Counted from the stretch's first letter, positions 42,566 through 52,006 are shown. The stretch is DNA of 64,000 nt from Virgisporangium ochraceum (GCF_016863655.1 NZ_BOPH01000088.1:248001-312000); one strand, 5' to 3'. The notes: generated by a model not told the origin, from the sequence alone. Program-made: numbers and translations.

Positions 42566-42847
42566 TTACGCCGGGGGCCGGACGAACTCGTGCCGGACGC
42601 GGTAGAGGTCGCGCAGAAGGGCGATCTCGGCGCCGTGGTGGATGACCTCGCGGTTGACGTGCAGCACGAGCATCGCCATCGGCTCGTGTTCCAGGGCCTC
42701 GTCGGCCGTGCCGGCGTAGGCGAAGTTTCGCCAGCACTCCGCCGCGTGACCGCCCAGCGCGGGACCGCCGAAGTGGCTGCTGTTGCGTGCCGCGAAACTG
42801 CCCACGATGATCTGCGCCAGCCGTCGTTGTATCAGTTCGCGGTACCG
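42566..42847 (-). pseudogene. Remnant of a DinB-family gene
   Basis: The segment encodes QRRLAQIIVGSFAARNSSHFGG, then NFAYAGTADEALEHEPMAML and NREVIHHGAEIALLRDLYR, all typical of DinB-superfamily proteins. The part that normally separates these segments is missing, and the frame upstream is a shadow of the histidine kinase region. The last helix retains the HHGAE motif. Together with the absent N-terminus this is a decayed copy. It overlaps nothing else convincing. Confidence 0.5.
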
Positions 42848-42902
42848 GCGCAGCCGCCGGGTGGCTGGTTCGCTACCGCCGGTACATGCCATCATCACTG
42901 CC

Positions 42903-44690
42903 ATGGTCCGGCCGCCCCGCCATGATGCGCCGTCGATGCGGCTCGTGGGCGCGGTCGGCGTCACGGTCGTCGCGGTGGCGGGTGCGGAGCTGTGGCTCGG
43001 CCTGCGCCATACGGTGGGCCCGCCGTCGATGGTGGTGTTCGGGGTCGCGACGGCCGTGGTCTTCGCCGGATGCGGCGTCGGCGCGTGGGCGGTCCGGCCG
43101 CGTAGCCGGTCAGGGCTGTGGATGCTCGCGCTCGCCGGCGTCATGCTGGTCGACCTGCCGAACCAGATGATGCTGCCGACGGACCTGCCCGGTCGCGGCC
43201 TGATCACCCTGGTGGGGGTGCCGGCGCACTGGTTCGTGTTCGCGGTCGGGGCCCAGCTGTTCCTGTCCTATCCCAGCGGCCGGCTCACCGCGGGGCCGGA
43301 GCGCGTCGTGGTCCGGGCCGCTTTCGCCCTCGCCGCGGTCGCCGGGCCGCTGCTGCTGGTGACCAAGACGCCGGTCCCGTTCATCTGCGACGGGTGGTGC
43401 GGGCCGAGCCCGGTACAGCTCGTCGACGACGTCGATCTGTACCTGGGGCTGCGGACCGCCGTCATCGTCGGGTGGCTGGTGCTCGCGGGCTGCGTCCTCG
43501 TGTTGCTGGTGCGCCGGATCGGGCGGGCCGGTCGGCGGCAACGCCGCATCATCACCCTGTTCGTGGCCGGCGGCGTGGTGTGCGTCGCGTCGCTGGCGGC
43601 GGCGCACACGTTGCTGGTCACGTTCTACTGGGTGGACGAGCCGCCCCGGGACTTCACGGTGTACGACATCGTGCTCGGCACGGGGGCGCAGGCCGGCGCC
43701 GCCATCGGTGTGCCGATCGCGTTCCTGTTCGGTCTGCTCCGGCAGCGGCTCGCGTTCGCCTCGATCGGCAGCCTCGTCGGCCGCCTGCAGCAGGCGGGTC
43801 CGGAGACGCTCAGCGTCATGCTCGGACAGATCCTGCGGGATCCGACGCTGCGGGTGGTCTACCCGACTCCCGGTGGCCCGGTCGACGTCACCGGCCGGAG
43901 CGTGCCGGCAGACCTCGACCCCGGCCGCGTCCGTACCCCGGTCGGTGACCCGCCGACCGCGTTCCTCGAGCACGACGTCGACGTCCGCGCCGACGCGGAG
44001 CTGCTGGCCGCGGCGACCGCGGCGGCCCGCCTCGCGCTGGACAACGCACGCCTGCAGGCCGAGGTACGGGCACAGCTGGCCGAGGTGCGCGCCTCCCGCC
44101 TGCGTATCGCCGCGGCGGCCGACGCCGAACGGCAACGGCTCGAACGGGACCTGCACGACGGCGCCCAGCAGCGCTTGCTCGGTGTCGGTCTGGCGCTCGG
44201 GGTGCTCCGGGCAGAGCTCGGGGACGCGCACCACGGCCTCGTCGACGAGATGGAGCGCGAGCTGCGCGGAGCCATCGGCGACCTGCGCGACGTCGCCCAG
44301 GGCATCCGCCCCGCGGTGCTCACCGACCAGGGGCTGGAGCCGGCGTTGGCGATCCTGGCCCGGGCCGCCGCGGTGCCCGTCCACCTCGATGTCCGCCTTT
44401 CCGGGCGGCTCGACCCCGTGGTCGAGGCCACGGCGTACTACGTCGTCAGCGAGGCGCTGCAGAACGTCGTCAAGCACGCGCGGGCCGCGTCCGCGAGCGT
44501 CACAGCGGTACACATCGACGGCCGGCTAAGGGTCGATGTCGCCGACGACGGGCGCGGCGGCGCGGCACCCGGCTCCGGCACCGGTCTGCGCGGGCTCGCC
44601 GACCGCGTCGACGCGGTCGGCGGGTCGCTGCGCATCGAGTCGCCGCGCGGCGCGGGAACGGCGCTACGGATGGACCTGCCGTGCGCGTGA
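42903..44690 (+). CDS. NarL-type sensor histidine kinase
   Basis: 595-aa sensor. About six N-terminal transmembrane helices (residues 15-290), a linker, then a HisKA_3 dimerisation domain with phospho-acceptor H418 (ERDLHDGAQQR) and an HATPase_c domain with SEALQNVVKHARA and DDGRGGAAPGSGTGLRGLADR. No GAF or PAS domain, so it is not a DosS-like heme sensor. ATG at 42903. It overlaps the response-regulator gene by 10 bp. Signal unknown. Confidence 0.88.
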   Translation: MVRPPRHDAPSMRLVGAVGVTVVAVAGAELWLGLRHTVGPPSMVVFGVATAVVFAGCGVGAWAVRPRSRSGLWMLALAGVMLVDLPNQMMLPTDLPGRGLITLVGVPAHWFVFAVGAQLFLSYPSGRLTAGPERVVVRAAFALAAVAGPLLLVTKTPVPFICDGWCGPSPVQLVDDVDLYLGLRTAVIVGWLVLAGCVLVLLVRRIGRAGRRQRRIITLFVAGGVVCVASLAAAHTLLVTFYWVDEPPRDFTVYDIVLGTGAQAGAAIGVPIAFLFGLLRQRLAFASIGSLVGRLQQAGPETLSVMLGQILRDPTLRVVYPTPGGPVDVTGRSVPADLDPGRVRTPVGDPPTAFLEHDVDVRADAELLAAATAAARLALDNARLQAEVRAQLAEVRASRLRIAAAADAERQRLERDLHDGAQQRLLGVGLALGVLRAELGDAHHGLVDEMERELRGAIGDLRDVAQGIRPAVLTDQGLEPALAILARAAAVPVHLDVRLSGRLDPVVEATAYYVVSEALQNVVKHARAASASVTAVHIDGRLRVDVADDGRGGAAPGSGTGLRGLADRVDAVGGSLRIESPRGAGTALRMDLPCA

Positions 44691-45331
44691 TCGTGGTCGA
44701 CGACTCGGTGATCGTCCGGGAGGGTTTGCGGCGGCTGCTGGAGGTCGAGGGCCACGAGGTGGCCGCCGCGCTCAGCCGCCCCGATCCGGTGGCCGGGCTC
44801 GTCGGCGACCCGACGGTCGACGCGGTGGTGCTCGACATCCGCCTGCCACCGTCGTTCACCGACGAGGGTATCCGGGTCGCGGCGGATCTGCGGGCGCGTC
44901 GCGGGGATCTCGCGATCCTGGTGCTGTCGCAGTACGCGGTGCCCGAGTACGCGACCCGGCTGCTGGCCGCCGGCGCCGCGTACACCGGCTACCTGCTCAA
45001 GGACCGGGTGCTGGAACCGTTGCAGCTGAGCCAGACCCTCCATCGTCTCGGCGCCGGTGGAACGGTCGTCGACCCCGACGTGGTGGGGGAGCTGCTCGCG
45101 GCCCGGCACCGCAAGGAGCCGCTGGACTCCCTGACCGCCCGGGAACGTGAGGTGCTTCAACTGATGGCGGAGGGCCTGTCGGACCGGGGCATCGCCGAGC
45201 GGATGTACGTGTCGTTGAACACCGTCGGCACGCACGTCCGTCACATCTTCCGGAAGCTGGAACTGTCCGACGGCACCGAGAGCAACCGTCGGGTCCTCGC
45301 GGTCCTCGCCGCGCTGCAGAGCCGGACCTGA
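44681..45331 (+). CDS. NarL/FixJ-family response regulator
   Basis: 216-aa regulator with a receiver domain (phospho-acceptor D52, VLDIRLPP) and a C-terminal LuxR-type helix-turn-helix (LTAREREVLQLMAEGLSDRGIAERMYVS region). Partner of the kinase just upstream. Same structural class as DosR, but DosR partners are GAF-kinases; I do not propose it as the regulator of the boxes without testing. GTG start inside the end of the kinase gene. Confidence 0.9.
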   Translation: MRVIVVDDSVIVREGLRRLLEVEGHEVAAALSRPDPVAGLVGDPTVDAVVLDIRLPPSFTDEGIRVAADLRARRGDLAILVLSQYAVPEYATRLLAAGAAYTGYLLKDRVLEPLQLSQTLHRLGAGGTVVDPDVVGELLAARHRKEPLDSLTAREREVLQLMAEGLSDRGIAERMYVSLNTVGTHVRHIFRKLELSDGTESNRRVLAVLAALQSRT

Positions 45332-45423
45332 CAACTCACGGTTTTCCGTGAGGCCGAACCACGGTCTTCCGCGACGCGCGACCACCGACGTGACGGGCAT
45401 CGTCGTCCCATCGCACGGCGTAG

Positions 45424-45462
45424 CCGTCGAACCGTCGAACCGTCGAACGGTCGAACCGTCGG
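45424..45462 (+). repeat. 8-bp tandem repeat
   Basis: About 4.5 copies of CCGTCGAA (fourth copy CGGTCGAA) in the gap before the lectin gene, ending 18 bp before its ATG. Possible slippage-prone leader. Confidence 0.7.
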
Positions 45463-45479
45463 ACAGGGAGGACCCCGGA

Positions 45480-46043
45480 ATGCGCATCCGCGCCATCGCC
45501 ACGGCACTCGTCAGCCTGGTGGCCGTCGCCATCAGCCCTTCGCCCGCCCGGGCGGGTGCCCCACATCCGTTGGTGTGGGGCGTCAACCAGCCCGCGTCCG
45601 GGTCCATCATCAAGATCTGGAACGGCCACGCACCCCACCGCTGCCTCGACGCCGACACCGGCACGATGGGAGCCGACGGGACAAGGGTCCAGCTGTGGGA
45701 CTGCAACGGAGAGCCGCAGCAACGCTGGCTGGTCTTCTCCTACCCGGTCACCGGCGCCATCGGTCTGGTCAGCATGCACCCGCCGCACCGGGTCCTCGAC
45801 GTCGACGTGCACTCCAACGGCGCCAACAGCGGGTACGTGCACCTGTGGACGTACAACGGCGCGCTTCAGCAGCAGTGGAACCGCTCCGGGGCGGCCCGCC
45901 ATCCCGACAGTCTGCAGACTTCGCTCGCGCCGAACCGCTGCCTCGACGCGGACGTCCACACGATGTACCGCCTGGGCACGATCGTGCACATGTGGGACTG
46001 CAACGGACAGCCGCAGCAGCGATGGTTCTGGGCGAACGTCTGA
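45480..46043 (+). CDS. Secreted ricin-type beta-trefoil lectin
   Basis: 187-aa protein with a signal peptide (MRIRAIATALVSLVAVAISP, cleavage near residue 26) and a beta-trefoil of three QxW-type repeats (QQRW, QQQW, QQRW), with CLDAD at the start of the first and third repeats. Expected to be secreted and to bind a carbohydrate. No catalytic domain. RBS GGGAGG upstream. Followed by a small membrane protein. Confidence 0.87.
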   Translation: MRIRAIATALVSLVAVAISPSPARAGAPHPLVWGVNQPASGSIIKIWNGHAPHRCLDADTGTMGADGTRVQLWDCNGEPQQRWLVFSYPVTGAIGLVSMHPPHRVLDVDVHSNGANSGYVHLWTYNGALQQQWNRSGAARHPDSLQTSLAPNRCLDADVHTMYRLGTIVHMWDCNGQPQQRWFWANV

Positions 46044-46061
46044 ACGGCGGGGCACGGATCC

Positions 46062-46265
46062 ATGGATGACCACCGCCGGCGCCTGGCCGAACACCAGGAG
46101 CGCCTCAACCGGTACGACGAGCAGCGGAAACAGCAGCAGCGCGCCGCAGAGCAGAACGAACGGATGCGCCGCTACTACGACAACGGGGGACAGGGCCTTC
46201 GGGGATGGGCAGCGGTTGTCGCGGTCCTGCTGTGGCTGGTCGCCATGGTGGTCCTGTTTTGGTGA
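46062..46265 (+). CDS. Small coiled-coil, single-pass membrane protein
   Basis: 67-aa protein. A polar, glutamine/arginine-rich helix (residues 1-40) precedes a C-terminal transmembrane helix (about 47-66). It starts 18 bp after the lectin stop, so probably cotranscribed. No family recognised. Tail-anchored topology implied. Confidence 0.55.
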   Translation: MDDHRRRLAEHQERLNRYDEQRKQQQRAAEQNERMRRYYDNGGQGLRGWAAVVAVLLWLVAMVVLFW

Positions 46266-46293
46266 CCGGTCAGGGTCCACCCCGGTGAACACG

Positions 46294-46322
46294 CCGGCCC
46301 CGTCCGCGAAGGGCGGGGCCGG
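46294..46322. terminator. Bidirectional terminator hairpin
   Basis: 12-bp arms CCGGCCCCGTCC and GGGCGGGGCCGG with one G-T wobble and a 5-nt loop, between the convergent small membrane protein and the acetyltransferase. Confidence 0.75.
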
Positions 46323-46325
46323 TCG

Positions 46326-47516
46326 TCAGAAGTAGTCGTGCAGGGTCGGCGCGGGGCCGGCGGTCGCGGCGGAGAGCACCTCGTCGGTGCCGGCGTCCCC
46401 GCCGGTGAGGAAACCGCTGCGGCGTAGCTGGTGCGGCGTGGCGGCGCCGGCGTACCACGCGGCCAGGCCGCGCGGTGTCAGCCGGACGGTGCCCACGCCG
46501 CCCGGCTCCAGCCGACCGGTCCCGCCGGAGAGGACCAGCCGGTGCCGGCCCTGGTGCCACGGGCAGACGTCGTCGGTCAGCTCCAGGTCGACCTCGCCGG
46601 TCAGGTGCCGCGGCCAGCCCCGGGCGGCGACCGCGCCGGCCGCGTCGACGACGCGCAGCATCCACGGTTGGGTCGACTCGGGCGTGGCGTCGGCCCGTCC
46701 CAGCAGCGACCAGACCGGGTCGGCGGTACCCAGCCGGATCACGACCGTCGGCGCGACGCTCGCCCAGCCGCCGACCATGGCCAGCAACGTGCGCGTCGCA
46801 CCGGGCGTCAGCCCGATCAGCTCGTCGACGAGGAGCCTGCCGCCCGCGTCGTAGCCGGGGCCGCGGTTCCACGCCGCGTACCCGACGACGGTGCCGGTGT
46901 CGTCGACGGCGACGGTGAAGCCGTCGTAGTCGGCCAGCAACTGCGCGGCCGTGATGTCGAACGTGGGCCCGGTCCGTTCCATCATGCCGGTGCCCGCCCG
47001 GGCCACCTCGCGGTAGACGTCTTCGACGGCGGGGATGTCGGCCTCGGTCGCCGGTCGCAGCGTCGTCGTGGCATCGGGGCGGATCTCGGCCAGCACCCGG
47101 GTCCGCACCGTGTGGTCGACCAGCGCGCCGACCTCCTCCCAGCCCAGTGCCCGGTACGGCCCCGGAGTGGTGTCGAACAGGGTGCTGATCACCGCGCCGC
47201 GGTCGCGGGCACCGCGCAGCAGCTCGGTCAGCACGAGCCGGCCCAGACCCCGCCCGCGCACCTCGGCCGCGGTCGCCACGCCGGCGACCCCGCAGGTCGG
47301 CACGATGCGGCCGCCGAACCACTGGCCCTGCTCCCGGTCCACCGCCTTGGCGACCAGCCGCCCGGCCGGGTCGAAGACCCCGAGCGTGCGCCGGCCGGAG
47401 GAGTCGGAGGTCCAGCCCTCGGGCACGGGCCGCTCGTGGTACCCGAAGGCGAGGCTGCCGAGTTCCCACGCCAACCGTTGATCTCCCGGCTCGAGCGGGC
47501 GCACCTGGTACGTCAC
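46326..47516 (-). CDS. Eis-like GNAT acetyltransferase
   Basis: 396-aa acetyltransferase related to mycobacterial Eis. Two GNAT folds (first with VAGVATAAEVRGRGLGRLVLTEL, an acetyl-CoA loop, residues about 75-100; second about 150-290) and a C-terminal sterol-carrier-like domain. Ends in HDYF: in Eis the terminal phenylalanine carboxylate is the general base. GTG start with AGGA upstream. Substrate (aminoglycosides, polyamines or proteins) not deducible. Confidence 0.82.
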   Translation of the reverse strand: MTYQVRPLEPGDQRLAWELGSLAFGYHERPVPEGWTSDSSGRRTLGVFDPAGRLVAKAVDREQGQWFGGRIVPTCGVAGVATAAEVRGRGLGRLVLTELLRGARDRGAVISTLFDTTPGPYRALGWEEVGALVDHTVRTRVLAEIRPDATTTLRPATEADIPAVEDVYREVARAGTGMMERTGPTFDITAAQLLADYDGFTVAVDDTGTVVGYAAWNRGPGYDAGGRLLVDELIGLTPGATRTLLAMVGGWASVAPTVVIRLGTADPVWSLLGRADATPESTQPWMLRVVDAAGAVAARGWPRHLTGEVDLELTDDVCPWHQGRHRLVLSGGTGRLEPGGVGTVRLTPRGLAAWYAGAATPHQLRRSGFLTGGDAGTDEVLSAATAGPAPTLHDYF

Positions 47517-47570
47517 CCGGACATCCTGCCAGGTCGCCCCGCCGGCCCCGGCCGGTTGGCGGATCCGTGG

Positions 47571-47617
47571 TTGACAATGTGCCGGCCGGGAGGTTGGGTA
47601 ATGTTTCTAACAAACTC
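47571..47617 (+). promoter_or_regulatory. Possible promoter/operator of xylulokinase
   Basis: TTGACA at 47571-47576 and an imperfect repeat GTTTCTAACAAAC just upstream of the xylulokinase start, reminiscent of ROK-family sugar-regulator sites. Hexamer spacing is not ideal. Confidence 0.3.
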
Positions 47618-47629
47618 CGGGAGGATCGG

Positions 47630-49039
47630 GTGCCGCTCGTCGCCGGGGTCGACTCCTCGACCCAGTCGTGCAAGGTCGTCGTTCGTGATGCCGACACCGG
47701 GACGCTGGTGCGTGAGGGCCGCGTGCCCCACCCCGCCGGCACCGCCGTGCCGCCGGCCGCCTGGGAGGCCGCGCTGTCCGAGGCGGTCGAGCGGGCCGGC
47801 GGCCTGGACGACGTGGCGGCGGCCTCGGTCGCCGGCCAGATGCAGGGCATGGTGTGCCTGGACGCGGACGGCACGGTGGTCCGCGACGCCGTGCTGTGGA
47901 ACGACACCCGATCGGCCGGCGCCGCCCGCGACCTCATCTCGGAGCTCGGCGGCGGAGACGCCGGACGGCGGGCCTGGGCCGACGCCGTCGGTCTGGTACC
48001 CGTGGCCAGCTTCACCGTCACCAAGCTGCGCTGGCTGGCCTCGGCGGAGCCGGACAACGCCGCGCGCACGGAGGCGGTCTGCCTGCCGCACGACTGGCTG
48101 ACCTGGCGGCTGGCCGGCGCGCCCGGCCTGGCCTCGCTGCGCACGGACCGCAGCGAGGCCAGCGGCACCGGCTACTGGTCGGCCGCCGCCGGAGACTACC
48201 GGCGCGACCTGGTCGGGCTGGCGTTGGGACGCGACGATGTGCTGCTGCCGGAGGTGCTCGGGCCGACCGGTCGGGCCGGACAGCTGCGCAACGGCGCACC
48301 GCTGGGCCCCGGTGGCGGCGACTGCGCCGCGGCGGCCCTGGGAGCCGGCGCCGGGCCGGGCGACGTGGTCGTGTCGATCGGGACCTCGGGCATCGTGACC
48401 ACCGTGGCCGACGCGCCGGCGGTCGACCCGACCGGGACCGTGGCCGGATACGCCGACATGACCGGCCGGTTCCTGCCGTTGGTGTGCACGCTCAACGCCG
48501 CCCGGGTGCTGGACGCCGCCGCGACCATGCTGCGGGTGGACCACGCGGAGCTGTCCGTGCTCGCGTTGTCCGGCCCGCCCGGTGCCGACGGGCTGGTCCT
48601 GGTGCCCTACCTGGAGGGCGAGCGCACACCGGACCGTCCACACGCGACCGGATCCGTGCACGGACTGACGCTGCGCACCTCGACCCCGGCCCACGTCGCC
48701 CGGGCGGCCGTCGAGGGCATGCTGTGCGCGCTCGCCGACGGGCTGGACGCGATGACCGCGCGGGGTACGACGGTCAACCGGATCATCCTGGTCGGCGGGG
48801 GAGCCCGTTCGGAAGCGGTGCGCCGGATCGCGCCCACGGTCTTCGGCCGCCCCGTGCTGGTCCCGCCGTTGGGTGAGCACGTCGCCGACGGCGCCGCCCG
48901 GCAGGCGGCGTGGGTGCTGTCCGGCGGGCCGCAGCCACCCGCCTGGACCGCTGGACAGGTCGAGACGCACGAGGCCGACGCCGTCCCCGCGATCCGCGAA
49001 CGGTACGCCGCCGCCCGGAACCACATCCTCGAACCGTGA
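47630..49039 (+). CDS. xylB: Xylulokinase-like FGGY kinase
   Basis: 469-aa sugar kinase. N-terminal ATP loop VAGVDSSTQSCKVVV, then GQMQGMV, LWNDTRSA, DWLTWRLAG, SIGTSGIV and VGGGARSE motifs of the FGGY family, closest to D-xylulose kinase. GTG at 47630 has GGGAGGA upstream; the longer 5' frame is not supported. No xylose isomerase is adjacent, so the substrate could differ within the family. Confidence 0.86.
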   Translation: MPLVAGVDSSTQSCKVVVRDADTGTLVREGRVPHPAGTAVPPAAWEAALSEAVERAGGLDDVAAASVAGQMQGMVCLDADGTVVRDAVLWNDTRSAGAARDLISELGGGDAGRRAWADAVGLVPVASFTVTKLRWLASAEPDNAARTEAVCLPHDWLTWRLAGAPGLASLRTDRSEASGTGYWSAAAGDYRRDLVGLALGRDDVLLPEVLGPTGRAGQLRNGAPLGPGGGDCAAAALGAGAGPGDVVVSIGTSGIVTTVADAPAVDPTGTVAGYADMTGRFLPLVCTLNAARVLDAAATMLRVDHAELSVLALSGPPGADGLVLVPYLEGERTPDRPHATGSVHGLTLRTSTPAHVARAAVEGMLCALADGLDAMTARGTTVNRIILVGGGARSEAVRRIAPTVFGRPVLVPPLGEHVADGAARQAAWVLSGGPQPPAWTAGQVETHEADAVPAIRERYAAARNHILEP

Positions 49040-49046
49040 GACCGGC

Positions 49047-50522
49047 CTACGCGACGAACCAGACGGGGTTGCTCATCGCCACCATGGCCCGCCCCGGCCG
49101 GCAGCGGCGCACCTCCACGCGCGCGAACCGGTCCGCCGACGCGTCTCCCCGCCACACGAGCCGACACCGGCCACGGTGGTCGACGAGCGTGCGGGCCACG
49201 ACTCCACGGGCCGTGTGCAGCCGCAGCACCGTCCACGGCGCGCCGCGCACGGTGGCCGTCACCTCGATGTCCCCCCGGGTGTGCAACGTCCCGCCGATCG
49301 CGGCGCCGCGGCCGCGCGACCGCGCCACCAGCGAGAGGCTGATGCCGGGGGAGGTGGCCAGGTACGACCGGCCCGCGCGGACGCCGTCGAGAACGGCCCG
49401 TGCGGACAGCCCGGTGGCGTGAACGACGGTGTGGGGCGAGCCGACGGCGTCGACGAGCGTGTGACAGTCGCTGTTCCCCACGGCCACGAGCCGCCGACCC
49501 TGACGCAGCAACCGGTCCCACATCCACAGCGACGCCCGGTCGTCCAGGCTCCACCGACCGTTCCACACCTCGACGGCGTCGACGTCGTCGTACCCGAACT
49601 CCCAGGCCGCTCCGGGCACCGGCACCTTCGGATGCGCCGCCACCACCACGCCGCCGGCCGCGCGCAGCCGTGCGGCGACGGCGGGGAAGACCGCGTCGAC
49701 GGGACGGTAGCGCCAGTCCATCCACTGCCCGTCCGGCAGGCCCACCGCGAGCCAGTGCCCGTGCCGGGTGGTCACCTCCGTCCCGGGGATGACCAGTAGC
49801 CCGGCCAGGTCCAGACCACCCAGGTGGCGGTTCGCCGAGACCGTGTTGTGGTCGGTGGACGCGATGAAGTCGAGACCGGCGTCGCGCGCGTCACCGATCA
49901 GTTCCCGCACGGTCCGGTGGCCGTCGGAGTGGACGGTGTGCACGTGCATGTCGCCGCGGTACCAGCCGGGTCCCCGCCCCGCGACGGCCGTCGGGAGGGG
50001 GCCGGTCGCCGCTTGCGGCGCCGGATCGTCACCGCGTTCCACGCGGACCCGGACCTTCCACGGCATGCCGGCCGGGTTCATGACGACCGGTCCGAGCGCG
50101 ACGGCCCAGGTGCCCGGCGGCACCGGCCCGGGAACGTAGCCGGGCGTCGCGTCACCGGCCGACACCGTGAACCGCAGGCGCGCGCCGCCGGACCACCCGC
50201 GCAGGTCGGCGTCGGGACCGAAGAGGCCGAGGTCGAGCACGTTCCGGGCCACCCACGGAACGGCGGTGAACCGCTGGTGCGCGGCCGCCACCGTGATCCG
50301 CCGCGTTCCCGCCGGCACCTCGAACGGCAGGTACACCCACTGGTCGATGCCGAACGGTGAGCGGCCGGTGAACGTGGTGATCCCGGCGCCGTCGGCAGCC
50401 GTGTGCCGGACGACGTGGGTCAGCTGCCCGGCATCGGCCGGACGGCCGCCGATCCGCCGCATCCCCCACCTGATGACGGCGGCCGGCCCCGGCGGTGGAG
50501 CGAACCCGTCGTTGGCGGACAC
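49047..50522 (-). CDS. CehA/McbA-type PHP metallohydrolase
   Basis: 491-aa protein. An N-terminal jelly-roll-like region (about residues 30-175) precedes a PHP domain: RGDMHVHTVHSDG (HxH), STDHNT, AHPKVPVP, NSDCHT supplying metal ligands. C-terminal beta domain. The family acts on phosphoesters or carbamates; substrate unknown. DosR-like box 16 lies 74 nt upstream. Confidence 0.82.
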   Translation of the reverse strand: MSANDGFAPPPGPAAVIRWGMRRIGGRPADAGQLTHVVRHTAADGAGITTFTGRSPFGIDQWVYLPFEVPAGTRRITVAAAHQRFTAVPWVARNVLDLGLFGPDADLRGWSGGARLRFTVSAGDATPGYVPGPVPPGTWAVALGPVVMNPAGMPWKVRVRVERGDDPAPQAATGPLPTAVAGRGPGWYRGDMHVHTVHSDGHRTVRELIGDARDAGLDFIASTDHNTVSANRHLGGLDLAGLLVIPGTEVTTRHGHWLAVGLPDGQWMDWRYRPVDAVFPAVAARLRAAGGVVVAAHPKVPVPGAAWEFGYDDVDAVEVWNGRWSLDDRASLWMWDRLLRQGRRLVAVGNSDCHTLVDAVGSPHTVVHATGLSARAVLDGVRAGRSYLATSPGISLSLVARSRGRGAAIGGTLHTRGDIEVTATVRGAPWTVLRLHTARGVVARTLVDHRGRCRLVWRGDASADRFARVEVRRCRPGRAMVAMSNPVWFVA

Positions 50523-50596
50523 CCTGGAACCTCCCCGGATCTCCCGGCCTTCCCCGGCCGCGTCCCACTATGACGCGGCCGTCCGCACGATGACCC

Positions 50597-50610
50597 GGGA
50601 CCAAGGTCCC
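50597..50610. promoter_or_regulatory. DosR-like box 16
   Basis: GGGACCAAGGTCCC. Between the PHP hydrolase (minus) and the membrane protein at 50666 (55 nt before its ATG). Confidence 0.75.
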
Positions 50611-50665
50611 TGGTGCCCCGGCACCGCGGGATGACGATGGAGCCGAGGACCCCGGGAGGAGTGCC

Positions 50666-51154
50666 ATGGTCACCACCACACCGACCCGCCCGTCCGCGGC
50701 GACCCGCCGGGTCGGATACGCCGCCGCCGCGGTCGTCGACGCGGTCGTCATCTATCTGGTCAATGTGAGTCCCGGCTGGGAGGAACTGTCCTTCCTGACC
50801 GACGAGACCCGTCAGGTGCTGGGACTGGTCAACGTGTCCCTGATCGCCGGTGCGGTGGCCAGCCTCGTGCTGATGTTCACCGACCCGGCCTGGTTGCGTG
50901 CCGCGACGGGACTGGTCACCACCGCCCTCGGCATCGCCACGCTCGCGCGGTTGTGGCGGGTGTTCCCGTTCGACTTCGGCGACGCCACGACCGACTGGGA
51001 GCTGTGGACGCGCGTCGCTCTCGTCATCGGTCTGGCCGGCGGTGCGATCGGCCTGATCGCCCACGCCGTGTCACTGGTCCGCTCGATCGTGGCCGCCTGC
51101 CGAGTCGACCTGCGATCACAAGGAGGCAGCCATGCGGGTGCTCATCGGGTTTGA
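50666..51154 (+). CDS. Four-pass membrane protein
   Basis: 162-aa protein with four hydrophobic helices (about residues 16-35, 50-70, 78-94, 112-135) and basic ends. No recognised family. RBS GGGAGGAG 6 bp upstream. DosR-like box 16 is 55 nt upstream. Its last 23 bp overlap the USP start at 51132, so the two are coupled. Related proteins occur beside USPs in actinobacterial stress loci (inference). Confidence 0.65.
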   Translation: MVTTTPTRPSAATRRVGYAAAAVVDAVVIYLVNVSPGWEELSFLTDETRQVLGLVNVSLIAGAVASLVLMFTDPAWLRAATGLVTTALGIATLARLWRVFPFDFGDATTDWELWTRVALVIGLAGGAIGLIAHAVSLVRSIVAACRVDLRSQGGSHAGAHRV

Positions 51155-52004
51155 CGGTTCGCCAGCGGCGAGCGTCGCGCTCCAGGCCGGTGCGGTTCTG
51201 TTCCCGCACGCCCACGCGTGGATCGCCCACCTGTGGACGCCACCGTTCGCCAGTTCCGCCCTGCGCGGACGGTTGTGGACCGGTACGAGCGAGATCGACG
51301 AGTTCGTGGCGGCGGTCGAGCGGGAGGGCCGGCGCGAGGCCGAGCGCATCGCGGCGACCGGAGTCACCCTGGCGACGGCCGCCGGGTGGGACGCCGAACC
51401 GCTGGTGGTCCGCTGCTACAGCGGTGAAGGGCTGCAACTGGCCGAGCTGGCCGGCAAGATGGACGCCGACCTCGTGCTGGTCGGTTCGCGCGGGCTCGGC
51501 GGGGCGCCGGCGGTGCTGGGCAGCGTGTCCGACATGGTCGTGCACTACGCGTCCCGACCCGTGCTCGTCGTCCCGCATCCGCTGCTGGCCGCCGAGGAGG
51601 ACGCCCTCGTGGCCGGTCCGGTGCTCGTCGCGACCGACGGCTCGGCCGGTGCCCGCGCGGCACACGCCGCCGCGCGGCGGCTGTTCCCGGCACGGGACCT
51701 GCTGCCGGTCACCGTCGACGGCGACCGGCAGGGGGACGACGACGGCGACCCGACCCCGCTGCGGATCTCCGCCGGGCACGGCGTGCACGGCCGGGCCGTT
51801 GCCGCGGCGCTGGCCGCATGTGCCCGGAACCGGGATGCGGCGGTGCTCGTGGTCGGCTCCCGGGGCCGTTCGGCGGTCGCGGAGATTCTGCTCGGCAGCG
51901 TCGCGATGGCCACCCTGCACCACGCGTACCGACCCGTCCTGGTCGTCCCGCACGCCGCGGGACGACAGACGGTCGGACACGGGACCGACACACCACGGAG
52001 GTAG
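51132..52004 (+). CDS. Universal stress protein, tandem UspA domains
   Basis: 290-aa tandem USP. MRVLIGFDGSPAASVAL start; first loop GSRGLGGAPAVLGS (one residue short of the consensus spacing) and second GSRGRSAVAEILLGS. AAGGAGG directly before the ATG. It overlaps the upstream membrane protein and is followed after 2 bp by a coiled-coil gene. Confidence 0.9.
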   Translation: MRVLIGFDGSPAASVALQAGAVLFPHAHAWIAHLWTPPFASSALRGRLWTGTSEIDEFVAAVEREGRREAERIAATGVTLATAAGWDAEPLVVRCYSGEGLQLAELAGKMDADLVLVGSRGLGGAPAVLGSVSDMVVHYASRPVLVVPHPLLAAEEDALVAGPVLVATDGSAGARAAHAAARRLFPARDLLPVTVDGDRQGDDDGDPTPLRISAGHGVHGRAVAAALAACARNRDAAVLVVGSRGRSAVAEILLGSVAMATLHHAYRPVLVVPHAAGRQTVGHGTDTPRR

Positions 52005-52006
52005 TC

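Noticed and set aside
44681..45331. NarL-type regulator as the DosR of the island
   Set aside because: Its kinase is polytopic and lacks GAF domains; no DosR-like box at its own promoter. Only class-level similarity.
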